Source: Pseudomonas siliginis
Lineage (GTDB): Bacteria; Pseudomonadota; Gammaproteobacteria; Pseudomonadales; Pseudomonadaceae
Assembly: GCF_019145195.1 (NCBI RefSeq)
Contig: NZ_JAHSTW010000004.1
Span: 332,812-396,811 of the forward strand
DNA length: 64,000 bases
Direction: 5' to 3'
The notes under the pieces were generated by a model. It was not told where the DNA came from and searched no databases. It saw nothing but the letters and a program-made list of their open reading frames with translations. Below are positions 45,172 through 55,500 of the stretch, piece by piece. A program made the translations under genes and the position numbers. How positions within the stretch are numbered: position 1 is the first letter of the stretch; each line of letters begins with the position of its first letter.

Positions 45172-45182
45172 GCTTTTAACGA

Positions 45183-46496
45183 TTAATTGGTTTGCGCTCC
45201 CTGGGCAATCCAGGCACCGATCAGGTCACGTTCCTGCTGGGTCATCTGGGTGATGTTGCCCAGTGGCATGATCTGCGTGGTGATGGCTTGCGCCTGAATG
45301 CGCGCGGCGTTCTGGCGGATCTGCTCGGGGGTGTCGAACATCACACCGGCCGGGGCTGCGCTGAACAACGGGCTGGTCGGCTTGGACGAGTGGCACACCG
45401 TGCAACGCTCTTGAATCACGTTGTGCACCTTGTCGAAACCGGGGCCGGCATTCGAGGCTTGCGCGGGTGCCGCCGCAGGAGCAGCGGGTGCCGCAGGTTG
45501 CGCCGCTTCGGCCGGCTTCGCGCCACCGCCCAGTGCCGTTTCCGGCAGCGGTTGGTACTCGATTTTCGCCGGTGCCTTGGCCACTTCAGGTGCAGTCGAC
45601 ATCGGCGTCGGACCAGTGACGTAGGCCAGGCAGATCATGCCCACCGCTGCCACCGGCAGGGTCCAGGCAAACTTGTGGCTGTCGTGACGGGTGTTGAAGT
45701 AGTGACGCACCAATACCGCCAACACCGCGATCCCGGCGAGGATCAACCAGTTGTACTGGCTGCCGTAAGTGCTCGGGAAGTGGTTGCTGATCATGATGAA
45801 CAGCACTGGCAGGGTGAAGTAGTTGTTGTGACGCGAACGCAGCAGACCCTTGGCCGGCAGGGCCGGATCAGGCGTACGGTTCTCGGCGATCGCCGCGACC
45901 AGTGCCCGTTGCGCCGGCATGATGATGCGGAACACGTTGCCGACCATGATGGTGCCGATGATCGCGCCGACGTGCAGGTACGCACCCCGACCGCTGAACA
46001 CTTTGCTGAAGCCATAGGCCGCGGCAATGATCAGGACGAACAGGATGAAGCCGAGCAGGGCGGGTTTCTTGCCCAGGGCCGAATCGCAGAGGAAGTCGTA
46101 GACGAACCAGCCGACGATCAGCGAGCCGATACCGATGGCCACGCCTTCAGGACCGCTGAGGCCGCTGCCGGGTGCCACGAGGTAGAGCACCGGATTGGAG
46201 TAGAACACCACGCACAGCAGCGCGATCCCCGACATCCAGGTGAAGTAGGCTTCCCACTTGAACCAGTGCAGATTGTCCGGCATGGACGGTGGGGCCAGTT
46301 TGTATTTTTCCAGGTGGTAGATGCCGCCGCCGTGGATCGCCCACAGATCACCGGCCAGACCGGTTTTCGGGTTGACGCGGTTGAGGTTGTTCTCCAGCCA
46401 GACGAAGTAGAACGACGCGCCGATCCAGGCCACGCCAGTGATCATGTGAACCCAGCGCACGCTCAGGTTCAGCCATTCCAACAGATGTGCTTCCAC
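45183..46496 (-). CDS. puuD: Urate hydroxylase PuuD with fused cytochrome c domain
   Basis: A 437-residue inner-membrane protein with about eight helices in the first 300 residues, a Pro/Ala-rich linker (about 320-350), and a C-terminal cytochrome c domain with CTVCH at 365-369. The N-terminal part matches the PuuD/DUF989 family, in which urate is oxidised to 5-hydroxyisourate and electrons are passed to the respiratory chain. It replaces the soluble urate oxidase: none is seen in the cluster. Downstream enzymes uraH, uraD and puuE are encoded nearby. Confidence 0.9.
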   Translation of the reverse strand: MEAHLLEWLNLSVRWVHMITGVAWIGASFYFVWLENNLNRVNPKTGLAGDLWAIHGGGIYHLEKYKLAPPSMPDNLHWFKWEAYFTWMSGIALLCVVFYSNPVLYLVAPGSGLSGPEGVAIGIGSLIVGWFVYDFLCDSALGKKPALLGFILFVLIIAAAYGFSKVFSGRGAYLHVGAIIGTIMVGNVFRIIMPAQRALVAAIAENRTPDPALPAKGLLRSRHNNYFTLPVLFIMISNHFPSTYGSQYNWLILAGIAVLAVLVRHYFNTRHDSHKFAWTLPVAAVGMICLAYVTGPTPMSTAPEVAKAPAKIEYQPLPETALGGGAKPAEAAQPAAPAAPAAAPAQASNAGPGFDKVHNVIQERCTVCHSSKPTSPLFSAAPAGVMFDTPEQIRQNAARIQAQAITTQIMPLGNITQMTQQERDLIGAWIAQGAQTN

Positions 46497-46547
46497 AGTC
46501 TTTACCTCTCGCCCGTCACTCTTGTTGTCGAGTGATCGGACCTTCTC

Positions 46548-47051
46548 TTATTGGTGGGGGGCGAGGATCAACCGCTCATCCTCTTTGAAAAAATGCTCAT
46601 CGCAGTTATTGCCTGTGCCACTGCGATCAACCACCAGGAAGTCATCCCGCTTTTCGATCGTCAGCACCGGGTGGTGCCAGACGCCGCGATGGTAATTGAT
46701 GCCCTGCCTGCCGTTGGTGACGAAGGCGCGGACCAAGCCTGATACAGGTTCATCGCCAACTGGCGCGACCACGATCAGAAAGGGGTTGCCGAGCAGCGGA
46801 ATGAAAGCCTGGCTGCCCAGCGGATGGCGTTCCAGCATGCAAACGGTCAGCGGCATGTCCTGCGCGTCGGCGCGGAAAATGCTGATGATCGCGTTGTCCT
46901 CAGGCTGAGCGGTTTCGACCGTCGCCAGTTTGTGGAAGCGCATGGTCGAACCGTTGTTGATCATGAAGTGATCGCTGCCGTCGGTTTCGATCACGTCACC
47001 GAAAGGGGCGAAGGCTTCTTTGGTCAGCGGTTCAATCGTCAATGTGCGCAT
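46548..47051 (-). CDS. allA: Ureidoglycolate lyase
   Basis: A 167-residue protein beginning MRTLTIEPLTKEAFAPFGDV, with the conserved MLERHPLGSQAFIPL and NYHRGVWHHPVL blocks of the AllA cupin-type fold. It splits ureidoglycolate to glyoxylate and urea. The start at 47051 is chosen for the conserved N-terminus; upstream in-frame sequence overlaps a REP unit. It sits between alc and puuD. Confidence 0.93.
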   Translation of the reverse strand: MRTLTIEPLTKEAFAPFGDVIETDGSDHFMINNGSTMRFHKLATVETAQPEDNAIISIFRADAQDMPLTVCMLERHPLGSQAFIPLLGNPFLIVVAPVGDEPVSGLVRAFVTNGRQGINYHRGVWHHPVLTIEKRDDFLVVDRSGTGNNCDEHFFKEDERLILAPHQ

Positions 47052-47094
47052 GCTGTTCTTCTTATCCGGATTCTGTGTTGTTAGATCTATCGCC

Positions 47095-47166
47095 ATCGCG
47101 GGCAAGCCCGCTCCCACAGTGGACTGTGGCGTTCACAAAACCTGTGGGAGCTGGCTTGCCAGCGAT
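47095..47166. repeat. Second-type REP pair
   Basis: Units at 47095-47118 (ATCGCGGGCAAGCCC) and 47143-47166 (GAGCTGGCTTGCCAGC) between allA and alc. Confidence 0.8.
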
Positions 47167-47171
47167 TGGGT

Positions 47172-48173
47172 TCAACCTTGTTTAGCGACCTTGCCCAATA
47201 CACGCAGGCGACTCACGCCACCATCCGGGAACACGTTCAGGCGGATGTGGGTGATCGGGCCGAGTGCCTTGATCTGCTCGACGAAGGTGTGTTCGGCGTG
47301 CATTTCCAGCTTCTGGCTTGGCAGCAGTTCGCGCCAGAACAGCGACTGGGTTTCGATCTGGCTGTCGGTGCCGCCCTTGACGAACGCGCCCTGGATCGAG
47401 CAGGTGTCCGGGTAGTTGCCTTTGAAGTGCAGGGTGTCGACGACGATTTTTTCGATCTCGCCCGGATGACCCAGCGCGACGATTACCCAGTCATTGCCCG
47501 GCGTGCGACGGCGCGCGGTTTCCCAGCCGTCGCCCATGTTGATGCCACGGCCCGGGTTGAGGATGTTGCTCATGCGGCCGAAGTGTTCGTCGGAGCAGGC
47601 AAGGGCGCGGCCACCGTTGAGGGCTGCTGCCAAGTCCACTTGCTCGTTGTCGCCCACAGCGGACCAGTCGCGGAACGGAATGCCGTATACGCGCAGACGG
47701 GCAACACCACCGTCCGGGTAGATGTTGAAGCGCAGGTGGCTGAACGCCTGGTCGTTGCTGATTTCGTGGTAGTGGTGGCTGTTGCCCTGCAGCTCGACGG
47801 CCGACAGCACTTCGGTCCACTGGGTGTTTTCATCCGGCTCGCCCGAGGCCAGGAAGCACGCTTCCAGCGAGGCCGATGGCGGGTAGTTGCCGGTGAAGAA
47901 TGAAGTGTCGATGTCCACGCCTTTGATCGAGCCCGGTACGCCCAGACGGATCACCGCGCTGTCGAAACCTTCGAAGCGCTTGCGGCGCGACTCCCAGCCG
48001 TCCATCCACTTGCCGTTGTCATCGAACACGCCCTCCTTCCATACGGCCGGGGTCGGTTGGAACAGACGATTGGCGTCTGCGAACCAGTCATCGGTGACCG
48101 AAATGATCTTGGTGCCCAGACGGGCGTCGGCCAGGTTGACGTATTTTTCGAAAGGTACGGCGTAAGCTTTCAT
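47172..48173 (-). CDS. alc: Allantoicase
   Basis: A 333-residue protein made of two related halves, each starting with a G-x-x-I...S-D segment: [20 protein letters not shown] and the second repeat beginning near [18 protein letters not shown]. Both halves contain a WE.RR block (DGWESRRKR and DGWETARRR). It converts allantoate to ureidoglycolate and urea. The two-fold repeat and length match bacterial allantoicase. Confidence 0.95.
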   Translation of the reverse strand: MKAYAVPFEKYVNLADARLGTKIISVTDDWFADANRLFQPTPAVWKEGVFDDNGKWMDGWESRRKRFEGFDSAVIRLGVPGSIKGVDIDTSFFTGNYPPSASLEACFLASGEPDENTQWTEVLSAVELQGNSHHYHEISNDQAFSHLRFNIYPDGGVARLRVYGIPFRDWSAVGDNEQVDLAAALNGGRALACSDEHFGRMSNILNPGRGINMGDGWETARRRTPGNDWVIVALGHPGEIEKIVVDTLHFKGNYPDTCSIQGAFVKGGTDSQIETQSLFWRELLPSQKLEMHAEHTFVEQIKALGPITHIRLNVFPDGGVSRLRVLGKVAKQG

Positions 48174-48260
48174 TCTTCTTGTCTGCCTTTGATAAGTTGG
48201 CTGGGGATGCTCGCAGGGCCCTGGGCGTTTGCGCGTTCATTCACGCTCGGGCCAGGCTTG

Positions 48261-48776
48261 CTAAAGAGTCAGTAAACGGAACAGGGCAATCTTGTTGATC
48301 TCCGCCAGCGCGCATTTGAACTCGGCTTCCACCGAATTGTTGATGCGCGTTTCGAACGCCGCGAGGATCTGATGCCGGTTGCTGCCTTTTACCGCCATGA
48401 TGAAGGGAAAATTGAACTTGGCTTTGTAGGCGTCGTTCAGCTCGGTGAAGCGCTGGAACTCTTCGGCCGTGCATTGGTGAATACCGGCGCCAGCCTGTTC
48501 ATTGGTGCTGGCTTCGGTCAGTTGGCCCTGGACGGCAGCTTTGCCGGCCAGGTCCGGGTGAGCGTTGATCAGGGCCAGCTGGCTGGCATGATCGGCGCTC
48601 AACAGGATATCGCTCATGCGCTGATGCAGGGTTTCGATCTCGTCGATCGAAGCGTCCGCACCGAGGTCGTAGGCCTTTTCGGCCACCCATGGCGAATGTT
48701 CGTAGATGTCGGCGAAGGCTTTGACGAAAGCGTCGCGGCTCAGGGTCGACGGTTGCAGGGTTTGAAAGCGGCTCAT
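48261..48776 (-). CDS. uraD: OHCU decarboxylase
   Basis: A 171-residue protein with the UraD signature ALINAHPDLAGKAA (His in the catalytic site) and NDAYKAKFNFPFIMAVKG. It decarboxylates 2-oxo-4-hydroxy-4-carboxy-5-ureidoimidazoline to S-allantoin. Its ATG overlaps the puuE stop (ATGA at 48776), so puuE and uraD are translationally coupled. Confidence 0.95.
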   Translation of the reverse strand: MSRFQTLQPSTLSRDAFVKAFADIYEHSPWVAEKAYDLGADASIDEIETLHQRMSDILLSADHASQLALINAHPDLAGKAAVQGQLTEASTNEQAGAGIHQCTAEEFQRFTELNDAYKAKFNFPFIMAVKGSNRHQILAAFETRINNSVEAEFKCALAEINKIALFRLLTL

Positions 48777-49699
48777 TTTGCAGTCCCTTGGTACGGGTGG
48801 GTTTCTTGCCAGTGACGCGCGATGTCGACGCGACGGCTGAACCACACCTGTTCATGACTTTTGGCGTATTCGATAAAGCGCTTGAGCGAAGCGAGGCGAC
48901 CAGGACGGCCGATCAGGCGGCAGTGCAGACCGATCGAAAGCATTTTCGGCGCCTCGGCACCCTCGGCGTAGAGCACGTCGAACGCGTCTTTGAGGTATTC
49001 GAAGAAATCGTCACCCTTGTTGAAACCCTGCACTTGCGTGAAGCGCATGTCGTTGGTGTCGAGGGTGTAGGGGATCACCAGATGTGGCTTGCCGGTCGGG
49101 TTGTTCGGTTCCCAGTAGGGCAGGTCGTCGTCGTAGGTGTCGCAGTCGTAGAGGAAACCGCCTTCTTCCATGACCAGCCGGCGGGTGTTCGGCCCGGTGC
49201 GGCCGGTGTACCAGCCCAGCGGACGTTCGCCGGTCAGTTCGGTGAGGATGCGGATCGCTTCGAGCATGTGCTCGCGTTCCTGCGCTTCATCCATGTACTG
49301 ATAGTCGATCCAGCGGTAGCCATGGCTGCAGATTTCGTGGCCGGCCTCGACCATCGCACGGATCACGTCCGGGTGACGCTGGGCGGCCATGGCCACGGCG
49401 AAGATGGTCAGCGGAATGTCGAATTCCTTGAACAGCTTCAGAATCCGCCAGACGCCGGCACGGCTGCCATACTCGTAAAGCGATTCCATGCTCATGTTGC
49501 GCGCGCCTTGCAGCGGCTGAGCGGCGACCATTTCGGAGAGGAAGGCTTCGGATTCCTTGTCGCCGTGCAGAATATTGCGCTCGCCACCTTCTTCGTAATT
49601 GAGTACGAAGGACAGGGCGATCCGGGCATTGCCCGGCCAGTGTGGGTGAGGAGGGTTACTGCCGTAACCGATCAGGTCGCGTGGGTAGTCAGCGCTCAC
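48773..49699 (-). CDS. puuE: Allantoinase PuuE (polysaccharide deacetylase-fold)
   Basis: A 308-residue enzyme with the deacetylase-type NodB fold. It starts SADYPRDLIGYGSNPPHPHWP, typical of PuuE, and carries VLNYEEGGERNIL, HEICSHGYRWIDY and GWYTGRTGPNTRR. It opens the hydantoin ring of allantoin to allantoate without the zinc motif of classical allantoinases. The start is a GTG at 49699 with AAGGAAG upstream. It is the first gene of the minus-strand purine operon and has the TTGTATACAA palindrome 74 bases upstream. Confidence 0.94.
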   Translation of the reverse strand: MSADYPRDLIGYGSNPPHPHWPGNARIALSFVLNYEEGGERNILHGDKESEAFLSEMVAAQPLQGARNMSMESLYEYGSRAGVWRILKLFKEFDIPLTIFAVAMAAQRHPDVIRAMVEAGHEICSHGYRWIDYQYMDEAQEREHMLEAIRILTELTGERPLGWYTGRTGPNTRRLVMEEGGFLYDCDTYDDDLPYWEPNNPTGKPHLVIPYTLDTNDMRFTQVQGFNKGDDFFEYLKDAFDVLYAEGAEAPKMLSIGLHCRLIGRPGRLASLKRFIEYAKSHEQVWFSRRVDIARHWQETHPYQGTAK

Positions 49700-49772
49700 T
49701 GCAGTCTTCCTTCTTGTACGTTGACAGATTGGTGTGGCGGCCTGGCAGGCTGGCGTCACAGCGATGGGCTGA

Positions 49773-49782
49773 TTGTATACAA
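49773..49782. promoter_or_regulatory. Palindrome TTGTATACAA upstream of puuE
   Basis: A perfect 10-base palindrome of the TNGT-N2-ACNA type, the general form of FadR-subfamily GntR operators, 74 bases before the puuE start. Related sites occur before uraH and before the AzgA-type permease. Confidence 0.6.
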
Positions 49783-49978
49783 CTTTATTTACATTTTGTA
49801 AGCCTGAATTTTCGCATTTTTCACCGGCTGTCATCTTTTGCTGTTAATGGTTCCGGCCTGCAAGAAACCTGCCTGACCAGTCAGCTAATGAATAGAAGGT
49901 TCAATGATCAGGCGCTTTGGCTAAAGATTGGCGATAAAGGCCCGGATGGCGGGGGTGAGGCGAAAAATGTCGTTTTTA

Positions 49979-49988
49979 TTGTGTACAA
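49979..49988. promoter_or_regulatory. Palindrome TTGTGTACAA upstream of uraH
   Basis: Near-identical to the site at 49773, 131 bases before uraH, within the ATTGTGTACAAT context. The 420-base divergent gap 49700-50119 between puuE and uraH holds these two sites and no gene. Confidence 0.6.
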
Positions 49989-50119
49989 TTTTTTTGAAAA
50001 GTGTCTTAATCAGTCACTCGCCGCAGCGTTTCGTGCTCCGAAACGGTGCGGTCTCCTTTTCAACTGACTTCGGGAGGCGCGAGGTCTGACCGCTTGTTGC
50101 GGCCAGGCGCGCAGAATCA

Positions 50120-50473
50120 ATGGGACGTTTGACAACACACGTTTTGGACGCTGCACACGGTTGCCCGGGCAGCTCGATCAAGGTCGAGCTGTACCGCGTT
50201 GAAGGGTCGCACCTGGAATTGGTCGCCAGTGCGACAACCAACAGCGATGGCCGGGTCGATGCGCCGTTGCTGCAAGGCGACGATTACCGCACTGGCGTCT
50301 ATCAGGTCCAGTTCCACGCTGGCGATTACTACCGCGCCCGCGGTGTGCAACTGCCCGAGCCGGCATTTCTGGACGTGGTGGTGTTGCGTTTCGGCATCTC
50401 CGCCGAGCAGGAGCACTACCACGTGCCCCTGCTGATTTCGCCTTACAGCTATTCCACGTATCGGGGCAGCTGA
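50120..50473 (+). CDS. uraH: 5-Hydroxyisourate hydrolase (transthyretin-like)
   Basis: A 117-residue transthyretin-family enzyme with THVLDAAHGCPG near the N-terminus, an internal HAGDYYRARG and the terminal YSTYRGS tetrad that defines HIU hydrolase and is absent from vertebrate transthyretin. Catalytic His7 is present in TTHVLD. It hydrolyses 5-hydroxyisourate to OHCU, the product handed to UraD. It is divergent from the rest of the purine operon. Confidence 0.96.
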   Translation: MGRLTTHVLDAAHGCPGSSIKVELYRVEGSHLELVASATTNSDGRVDAPLLQGDDYRTGVYQVQFHAGDYYRARGVQLPEPAFLDVVVLRFGISAEQEHYHVPLLISPYSYSTYRGS

Positions 50474-50531
50474 CCCCCAAGCAGCTGCCCCCACCGGGAA
50501 GCGACTGCGCATATAGCTTCTTTGGTCTTTC

Positions 50532-50557
50532 GCCCGCTCACACTGCGGGCTTTTTTT
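50532..50557 (+). terminator. Rho-independent terminator of uraH
   Basis: Stem GCCCGC/GCGGGC with loop TCACACT and seven Ts, about 60 bases after uraH. Confidence 0.9.
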
Positions 50558-50600
50558 ATGCCCGTTTGCGGCGCAGCTGCCGGTGCAGGCGGGTAGCGGC

Positions 50601-52439
50601 TCAGCGCTCGCGAATAATGAACACCGAATCTGGCGTGGACGCGACCTTCAATACGCCCCCGATCAGCCATACCACTTTGTTCTGCGCCGCTGCATCGGTC
50701 AGTGCCTTGAAGGCATCCTGACCGATTCTGGCGGGCAAGCCCGGTTCCGTCAGTTCGTTGCCAGGAACGTGGGTCAGGCCGGCCTGACTGATCGCTCCCA
50801 GTTTCAAGAAGAAGATCTGATCGTGACCGGCTCGTTTGAAGACCAGCGTCGGCATTCTGTGCTCATAAGTCAGTGGAAACAGCTCGTAACCACAGCCGAC
50901 CAGCAACGCGCCGAGCAATCGCCGCAGATTCAGATCCGAGGGATAGGTCTTGTAATGATTCCAGGCGGAGGGGAAATGCTGCGGATCGAAGCTCAGTCGT
51001 TGCAATTCACTGTCGGTCTGGGAAGGCATCGGAATAAGCCGTTTGCTTCCCAGGTCGATGTCCGGCGCAACGGCCAGCATGTTCAGCGGGTCGGCAAAAT
51101 CGGCAGCTGTGGAAAACGGCAGTTGTTTCCACTGATGCAGAACGGCCTGGACATTGATCAATCCGGTGCCGGTAATCGTCTCGGAGTGATCGGCGAGTTC
51201 GAACAACCTGCGGGCGACGGCCCTTGCTGTTGCTTCAGAGAAATCGGGGAACGCGCGAGCGACGGACGTTGATATCGGCTCTTCAAAAAAGCGTTTGCCC
51301 GGATGGACCTCACCCGGATCACTGCCGATGCGAAAAGTCGCTACCGGCTGTCGCTCGGGCATGTTTATCAGCATGCTTTCGAAAGTATTGAAATCTGTCG
51401 GGACAAACTCGGGATGACATACGAAATACACTTTGGGTGTCGTGTTCGAGCCGACAGGGACGATTGGATAATGCAGCCAGCCAAGCTGTACCGATTCGAT
51501 GTGCACAGGTTTGTTCAGGTGCCCCCACGGAAGCCAGAAATACGGGGTCAGCTCCTCAGACGGAGTCGTGGCTTGCGACGCGGTTAGCGTTTCTGTGGCC
51601 TCGACAAGTCGTGGACGCTTGCTCGGGCCGGGGACTGCGTTGTCGGACTGGCTGGCTTCGGGCTTGGTACCAGATGGCTTCGTCCCGGGTGTTTTTCGCC
51701 GCCAGAAAACGGTGCCGGGGATTTGCTCGAAGAAAACGTCGGGTGCATTGGTCGTTGAGGCAAACGCTTGTTGATATTCACCGTCCTGGTTTTTGCGCAC
51801 CATGACGGTGCCGTCTACCGTGGTTACGAAGGTCTGCCTGAGTCTGTTGTAACGAAGGCCTTCTGTCGCCATTTCCGGCTTGGTCAACGTCATGGCGTCG
51901 GCCGGCGAGATGTATGAGGGCAAGTGTGGCGTGGCGGACGCAGGCCGGTTGGAGGGCCTCTCGGGCCGCTGGATCTGCCAGATCGCCTGACCCTCGATTC
52001 GCGTCAGAGGCAGGCCGGGCACGCCGGGCGCGAAGGTCAGTGGTACATGGTAGTTGCCTTGCCCGTCCTGCTCGACGACAAACTGGCCTTCATTGGCGAT
52101 TTGAGCGTAGGTGCGCTGATCCGGTCCAGTGAACAAGCCATCGTTCTGCGTCACCGGCACCAATTCGTGGAAACGCTCTTGCGGCCAGGCGATTGCGTTC
52201 CGAGTGGCGCTGAAATCATGCGCTGCATCTGGCAACACATGAAGGCTGACCGTGGGCACTGCGTTGGCTGCGGCAGAGGTGGCTGGCGCTTGGCTGATCG
52301 CCGGCGAATCGATGCCCAGGAGCAGGGCGTCAGGCATGTCCAGGCCCACATTTCTGACGAGGGGCGGTGATCCGGGATGTGTGGCATCGGGCGAATCGGG
52401 CGATTTTATGGTCGGGATTTTTTTGGGTGATTTGGCCAT
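50601..52439 (-). CDS. Large uncharacterised protein with duplicated modules, partner of the pore-forming RTX-like protein
   Basis: A 612-residue protein without signal peptide or membrane segments. After a Pro/Ser-rich N-terminus (1-70) it has two related modules of about 55 residues: the first reads YAQIANEGQFVVEQDGQGNY...LTRIEGQAIWQI and the second YNRLRQTFVTTVDGTVMVRK...EQIPGTVFWRR, aligning as Y-x4-F-V...G-x-Y...I-x-G-x-x-W-x-x-R. A linker (about 255-300) and a large C-terminal domain follow, starting near LTPYFWLPWGHLNKP and containing ARAFPDFSEATARAVARRLFELADHSE. I do not recognise a named family. It is 95 bases behind the pore-forming toxin-like gene on the same strand, so the pair are likely one operon. 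Confidence 0.7.
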   Translation of the reverse strand: MAKSPKKIPTIKSPDSPDATHPGSPPLVRNVGLDMPDALLLGIDSPAISQAPATSAAANAVPTVSLHVLPDAAHDFSATRNAIAWPQERFHELVPVTQNDGLFTGPDQRTYAQIANEGQFVVEQDGQGNYHVPLTFAPGVPGLPLTRIEGQAIWQIQRPERPSNRPASATPHLPSYISPADAMTLTKPEMATEGLRYNRLRQTFVTTVDGTVMVRKNQDGEYQQAFASTTNAPDVFFEQIPGTVFWRRKTPGTKPSGTKPEASQSDNAVPGPSKRPRLVEATETLTASQATTPSEELTPYFWLPWGHLNKPVHIESVQLGWLHYPIVPVGSNTTPKVYFVCHPEFVPTDFNTFESMLINMPERQPVATFRIGSDPGEVHPGKRFFEEPISTSVARAFPDFSEATARAVARRLFELADHSETITGTGLINVQAVLHQWKQLPFSTAADFADPLNMLAVAPDIDLGSKRLIPMPSQTDSELQRLSFDPQHFPSAWNHYKTYPSDLNLRRLLGALLVGCGYELFPLTYEHRMPTLVFKRAGHDQIFFLKLGAISQAGLTHVPGNELTEPGLPARIGQDAFKALTDAAAQNKVVWLIGGVLKVASTPDSVFIIRER

Positions 52440-52534
52440 GGGAAATACTCGGAAAAAGAGCGCGCAGACGCGTGCGGGTGCCGCGTAGACAGTACGCTGA
52501 TAAAAAAGGGTGTTTGTTGACGGGTTACCGCGAA

Positions 52535-55500
52535 TTACGCGGGAGGCACTTTCATCAGCGAAACAGGGCGGAAAATGTTGGTCTGGTGACTGCAGCGATT
52601 CACTACTCTTAACGCAGACTTTTCGATGCGGGATTTGTCGGCACGCAATACCCAGCCATGGGCGGCCAGGTTGTAGCCCACGCGCGCGGTTTCGTCGTTG
52701 ACGCAGATAACGTTCCAGACTTTGACTTCGTCGTTGGCCAATGCGGCAAGATATGGCGGGAGCGCTTTTGAGGCGTCGGGCTCTTCGAAAAAACGTGCAT
52801 CAAGCCCATCCAGATAAATGCGATCAAAGACCAGATCGACCGTGTGCACAACTCCACCGGTGGTAATAACGCGGATTTGATCTATCAGATCTTCGCTTCC
52901 ATAGACCGGCAGATAAAAAGTGGTTGTGCCGATGGAGAGCCGGTTTTCTTCCAGCCTTATTTCGACCTTGCCGAGTTGCGTTGCATCAAGTTCCCAAGTG
53001 GATGAATAGGGCAGGCGAACTTTGGCATCGGCAAGTGCGCCGGGAGTCGAGAGTTTGATGGTCATGTCCGGGAGTACGTGGATGAGATAACTCGAACCTT
53101 CTCCTTCGTAGTTGTCCATGTCGGTTTGCACGGCCAGTCGAATCGGCGTTGCGCAAACTCTTGTACGGCCCATCGGTTCAGCTGCTTTTTCAGCCAGATT
53201 GTGAAAGTAGCGCTGAGAGCGAACCTCGAGCGGCAGTTTCATTTGGGTCACCCAATCCCGCGATACCGTGAAATCCGTAAAGGCAGGTGCGATTTCGGTT
53301 TGCGCTGTAAGCTCGGCATCCGCAACAACGCCATCCTTGAAGATCAACACGTAACGGCTGAACGGACGAACAGCCATGGTGCGCAGGATCTTCGTAATAT
53401 TGTCGTGATCGTCTTCGTTACGCGCAGCGGAGTAATAATTGAGCTTGATGCTTTTCGCGCCGAAGTGATAGACGAGATGGCAACCAACAGTCAGGTGATA
53501 TGACTTGGGTCTGTCCGAGAAAAAATGCGCCTTCGCTTTTGTCAGCTCATCGCTGCGGAAATCCAGATATATACGGGTAATGACATCAGAACGTAAAACT
53601 GCGTAAAAAGTGGTTGTCTTGCCGGTTCTCGGGACGTAATAGGCAGCGGGTTTGCGGTGGCGGATCCAGCATTCCGCTGCATAAATAATGATCGGGTTTA
53701 CCGGTTTGCCACGTTTGAGGAAGATTTCGGTTATTTCTACGGTTTGGCCGTCCGGGATGGTGTCTGGCAGCTCAAGTCTGAAATGGAAATCATCGCTGGT
53801 TACGAAAACCAGGTTTTTGTTCTGAAGCTTTCTAGTGTGTTCGGTGTTCGTATAAACATCATGAATGGTCAACACGTTTTTGAGGTGGTCAGACGTTTCG
53901 AAACCTGAGCGGATGACCAGGTCGTTACCCTCGATATACCAGGATTCAATCAACTCCTTGCGCCAGTTCATGACGATGTAGCTGGTCTGTTCACCATCAT
54001 CGACAATGGAAAAACGGCCGGCCACATGCGCGATGTAATATTGATCGGTGCCGGCGCCTCCCGACGCTTTTGCTCTTTCGTGGGAGAGAAATATCTGGTC
54101 GTCCCCGGCGCCAGCTTCAATGACGTCGCTGCCCCGGGATTTGATGATGTTGTTTTGCGCGGAGCCCGTTACCACGCTTGCCGCGCGATGGACTGTCTCA
54201 ACGTTTTCGATGCCGTCCAGCAAACTGTGCAGGATAGATATCCGGTTATTGTCGGCATCGACATCGCTCGTGATGATCTGCAATGCTCCAGCCAGCAGAT
54301 CTACGTCATAGCCAGTTCTGTTGGTATTTCGGGAGGAGTAGCTGCCGCCGAGTACCAGTGTGTCATTTCCTGCGCCGCCGCTCAGCGTCGAATGATCTGC
54401 GACATGGCGACCCCTTTCAAGGAAGTCCGCTGCGTTCTCAAACAGGAACTGGTCATTTTCTTCGCCGCCGGAAAGTTGTTTTTTTCCTGACTTGTAATGG
54501 AAGGTGTTGGGTTTTTTTTCGACCCCTCTGATCGAGTCGTTGCCCTCGCTGATAAACCAGAGAACGTTCTTGCCCTCGGCGGCGACCCCCAACTCCGCGC
54601 CAGGTGTATCTTTTGTAACCCCCGCGCGTGCATCAATGATGTCATCAGTGCCTACCACTTCAGGGACATTGACCGATTCCCACGCATCCTGTTTGGTCCA
54701 CCAGTTTCGCTTCCACACCCGCGTTGGTTTCAGACGCACATCGAATTTGCCGTTGACGATGGCTTCAGTAGTCTCTTTCAAGGGGCCATCGAGCAGCGTT
54801 CTAGCGGTCTTTTTCAGTTGCAGAGAGTGCTGCAACAGCGTCTTTGCCTTGATATAGCGGTTTTGAACGTTTTGATCGACCTCCATCATGCAGAACGAAA
54901 ACCAACCGCTACGCCACCGTTCATCGACAGTCAATTCAATGTAGTCATCTATATCGTCAACGATACGCACCGCACCGTAGACCTGTGAGCCGATGGCGAG
55001 AATCGCGCCGGCTGCAAGTCCGACAGGGCCGGCAAACGAGAACCCGGCCATCGCGGCGGACCCGAGGATGACAGTCATGGCTGCACTGGTAATGCTCAGG
55101 CCAGCGCTGACGTAATGATCCATCGCTTCTTTGCCGGTGGCATTCTGAGCGGCGTTCATCGACCTCACGGCGGTAAAGATGTCGAAGGGCAGCGTCAGCA
55201 TGCCGCCGACCAGTCCTCCCGATCGACCCAATCTGAGTGCAAAGCGGGTTTTGGCGAAGTCCCGATAAGCACTTTGCCCGGCTGTGAGCATCTGCGTGGC
55301 TATCTTGCTCACCGCGACATCGGCCGCGATGGAGCCCAGCTCCGATACAATGCCTGCGCTGTTTATCGCTATTTCAGCAGTGTTTTCGGCTTTGATCGCA
55401 TCGACAACGCCGCGAATACCCATGAAGATGCCGAAGCCCTGGATACCCACGCTGGAGCCCAGCGTCGCGTAGCTTTTGGTCAATGCCGCCCAGCGGGGAT

